Positions 62,418-64,000 of a stretch of DNA of 64,000 nt are shown here, in pieces. Each line of letters begins with the position of its first letter. Positions within the stretch are counted from its first letter, which is position 1. Source of the DNA: a virus; the IMG/VR virus record IMGVR_UViG_3300020442_002322, positions 1 to 64,000 of that record; one strand, written 5' to 3'. The position numbers were made by a program, and so were the translations under genes. The notes below the pieces were generated by a model, which saw only the letters and a list, made by a program, of their open reading frames with translations, did no database searches and was not told the origin of the DNA.

Positions 62418-64000
62418 TGATAAAAGTAAAAGATTTAACAGTAAAAAACTTTATGAGTGTGGGTAACCAAACCCAAGCGGTTGACTTCAATAAGGAGCAA
62501 CTCACACTCGTGCTTGGTGAAAACTTAGATCAGGGAGGTGACGACCAAGGCTCAAGAAACGGTACAGGTAAGACAACCATTATCAATGCGTTATCATATG
62601 CCCTGTACGGCCAAGCACTGACCAACATCAAACGGAACAATCTTATCAACAAGACAAATTCCAAAGGTATGTTGGTCACCTTACACTTTGAGAAGGACGG
62701 TGTTGACTATAGGATTGAGCGAGGACGCTCTCCTAACGTGTTAAAGTTCTATATCAATGACCAAGAGCAGGAAATGCTCGATGAATCGCAAGGTGATAGT
62801 CGCAAAACGCAAGAGCAAATCAATACGTTGTTGGGTATGAGCCACGATATGTTCAAACATATTGTTGCACTAAACACATACACTGAACCGTTTCTTAGTT
62901 TGAAACAGAACGATCAACGTGCAATTATTGAACAGCTCTTGGGTATTACAATACTTTCAGAGAAAGCAGAAAATTTAAAAGAACATGTACGTCAAACAAA
63001 AGAAAAGATTACATCAGAAACACTAAAGATTGAAGCAATACAAACTGCAAACAGTAAAATTGAAACTACTATAGATAGTTTAAAAAACAATCAACGTGCT
63101 TGGAATAGCAAACAGTCACAGGACATAGAAAGATTAACAAAAAGTATTGAAGAGTTAGAAAAACTTGATATCGATCAAGAGCTTGAAGCACATGAAAAAT
63201 TACAAAACTGGAGTGAACAGAGTAATGCAATAACGGCTCTTAATAAAGAAAAAAGCACACTAGAGAGTGCATTACTACGTGCTACTAAGTCTGTAGAAAA
63301 AGCAGAAAAAGACATCGCAAATCTTGAAGATGCTGTGTGTTATACTTGTGGACAAGCATTGCATGACGACAAAAAAGCAGAAATTGAATCAAGAAAAACA
63401 AAAGAGTTGAACGATGCAATGGCATATCAAACTGAGGTTGCTGATAAACTTGAAGATATCTTAAAAGGACTAGATGAAATTGGTGATATCAACGGACGTC
63501 CTACTACATTTTATGAAACAATGCGTGAAGCATACGATCATAGAACTAATGTAGACGGATTGCGTAACACTCTTACTTCAAGACAACAAGAAACTGATCC
63601 TTACCAAGCACAAATTGACGAACTTTCAACTACAGCAATGCAAGAAATTGATTGGACGCCTGTAAACGAACTTACAAGTTTACAAGAACATCAAAATTTC
63701 TTGTACAAATTGCTAACAAACAAAGATAGTTTTATACGTAAGAAAATTATTGATCAAAATTTAGCATATTTGAATAATAGACTTACATATTATCTTGACA
63801 AACTAGGATTACCACATCAAGTAGAGTTTCAAAATGATCTTACTGTAATGATTACACAACTTGGACAGGATTTAGACTTTGATAACTTGAGTAGAGGTGA
63901 AAGAAATAGACTTATTCTTGGTATGAGCTTTGCATTCCGTGATGTTTGGGAAAGTTTATATCAAAATGTTAACCTATTGTTTATTGATGAGCTTATTGAC
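62417..64000 (+). CDS. gp46: Recombination nuclease subunit gp46-like (Rad50/SbcC family), 3' end cut
   Basis: 528 codons in frame to the right edge. The P-loop is expanded (residues about 33-53: LGENLDQGG, then a DDQGSRNGTGKTT end). Coiled-coil arms flank a zinc-hook C308-Y-T-C311; the ABC signature LSRGE is at 491-495 and Walker B LLFIDE ends at 525, so only a short C-terminus is missing. It is the ATPase that controls gp47. The first about 500 bases are richer in GC (47% in one hand-counted 60-base line) than the rest. Start ATG overlaps the gp47 stop. Confidence 0.92.
   Translation, partial: MIKVKDLTVKNFMSVGNQTQAVDFNKEQLTLVLGENLDQGGDDQGSRNGTGKTTIINALSYALYGQALTNIKRNNLINKTNSKGMLVTLHFEKDGVDYRIERGRSPNVLKFYINDQEQEMLDESQGDSRKTQEQINTLLGMSHDMFKHIVALNTYTEPFLSLKQNDQRAIIEQLLGITILSEKAENLKEHVRQTKEKITSETLKIEAIQTANSKIETTIDSLKNNQRAWNSKQSQDIERLTKSIEELEKLDIDQELEAHEKLQNWSEQSNAITALNKEKSTLESALLRATKSVEKAEKDIANLEDAVCYTCGQALHDDKKAEIESRKTKELNDAMAYQTEVADKLEDILKGLDEIGDINGRPTTFYETMREAYDHRTNVDGLRNTLTSRQQETDPYQAQIDELSTTAMQEIDWTPVNELTSLQEHQNFLYKLLTNKDSFIRKKIIDQNLAYLNNRLTYYLDKLGLPHQVEFQNDLTVMITQLGQDLDFDNLSRGERNRLILGMSFAFRDVWESLYQNVNLLFIDELID

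Noticed and set aside
1-64000. tRNA genes, CRISPR arrays, insertion sequences or attachment sites
   Set aside because: Gaps are all under 100 bases; none contains a cloverleaf, regular direct repeats, or terminal inverted repeats, and no transposase or integrase motif was seen.

Overview
This window is a segment of an AT-rich (roughly one-third GC by eye), tailed-phage genome of the T4-like myovirus type. The phage assignment rests on a run of recognisable T4-type genes: baseplate tail-tube cap gp48-like, wedge gp53, hub/lysozyme gp5, wedge gp25 and gp6, PAAR tip protein, short-tail-fibre collar domain, late sigma factor gp55, and recombination nuclease subunits gp47 and gp46. Base composition, the very long baseplate protein and the style of the fibre genes resemble marine T4-like phages (cyanophage/pelagiphage type), but the host cannot be read from this sequence. 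There is almost no non-coding DNA: the longest gaps are under 100 bases, and no tRNA, CRISPR array or insertion sequence was seen.

Layout. (1) 1-2618, plus strand: the end of a 2-oxoglutarate (2OG) oxygenase-like gene and a B12-binding-type radical SAM gene. (2) 2602-25719, minus strand: an unusual enzyme island read as one long, tightly overlapping operon from a strong promoter at about 25741-25769. It encodes eight further radical SAM proteins, six further 2OG/Fe(II) oxygenase-like proteins, three nitroreductase-like flavoproteins, a miniature SDR, a PLP-fold enzyme, a QueC-like PP-loop ATPase, two small GT-A-like glycosyltransferases, a 1008-residue glycosyltransferase-glycosyltransferase-repeat-methyltransferase fusion and three unknown small proteins. 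(3) 25773-33715, minus: two paralogous structural proteins, three fibre-like proteins sharing one N-terminal module (one with a tail-collar domain) and a small structural protein. (4) 33740-60444, minus: baseplate genes, including a single 4938-codon gene. (5) 60521-64000, plus: gp55, gp47 and gp46 (cut by the window edge).

Regulation. Four sigma70-like promoters are visible, three of them with 17-base spacers (before the enzyme island, before 25773-26714, before gp55) and one less certain before gp47. Nine intergenic spaces on the minus strand carry the sense-strand octamer NATAARTA, close to the T4 late-promoter TATAAATA recognised by gp55. Three of these sites lie inside the enzyme island, so that island is plausibly expressed late, together with virion genes.

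How it may work together. The most novel part is the enzyme island next to the fibre and baseplate genes. Its enzyme types (radical SAM, 2OG oxygenases, flavin reductases, glycosyl- and methyltransferases) are those that build or decorate peptides, sugars or nucleosides. I infer, without proof, a phage-encoded modification or small-molecule pathway, possibly acting on virion proteins or on the host surface or metabolism.
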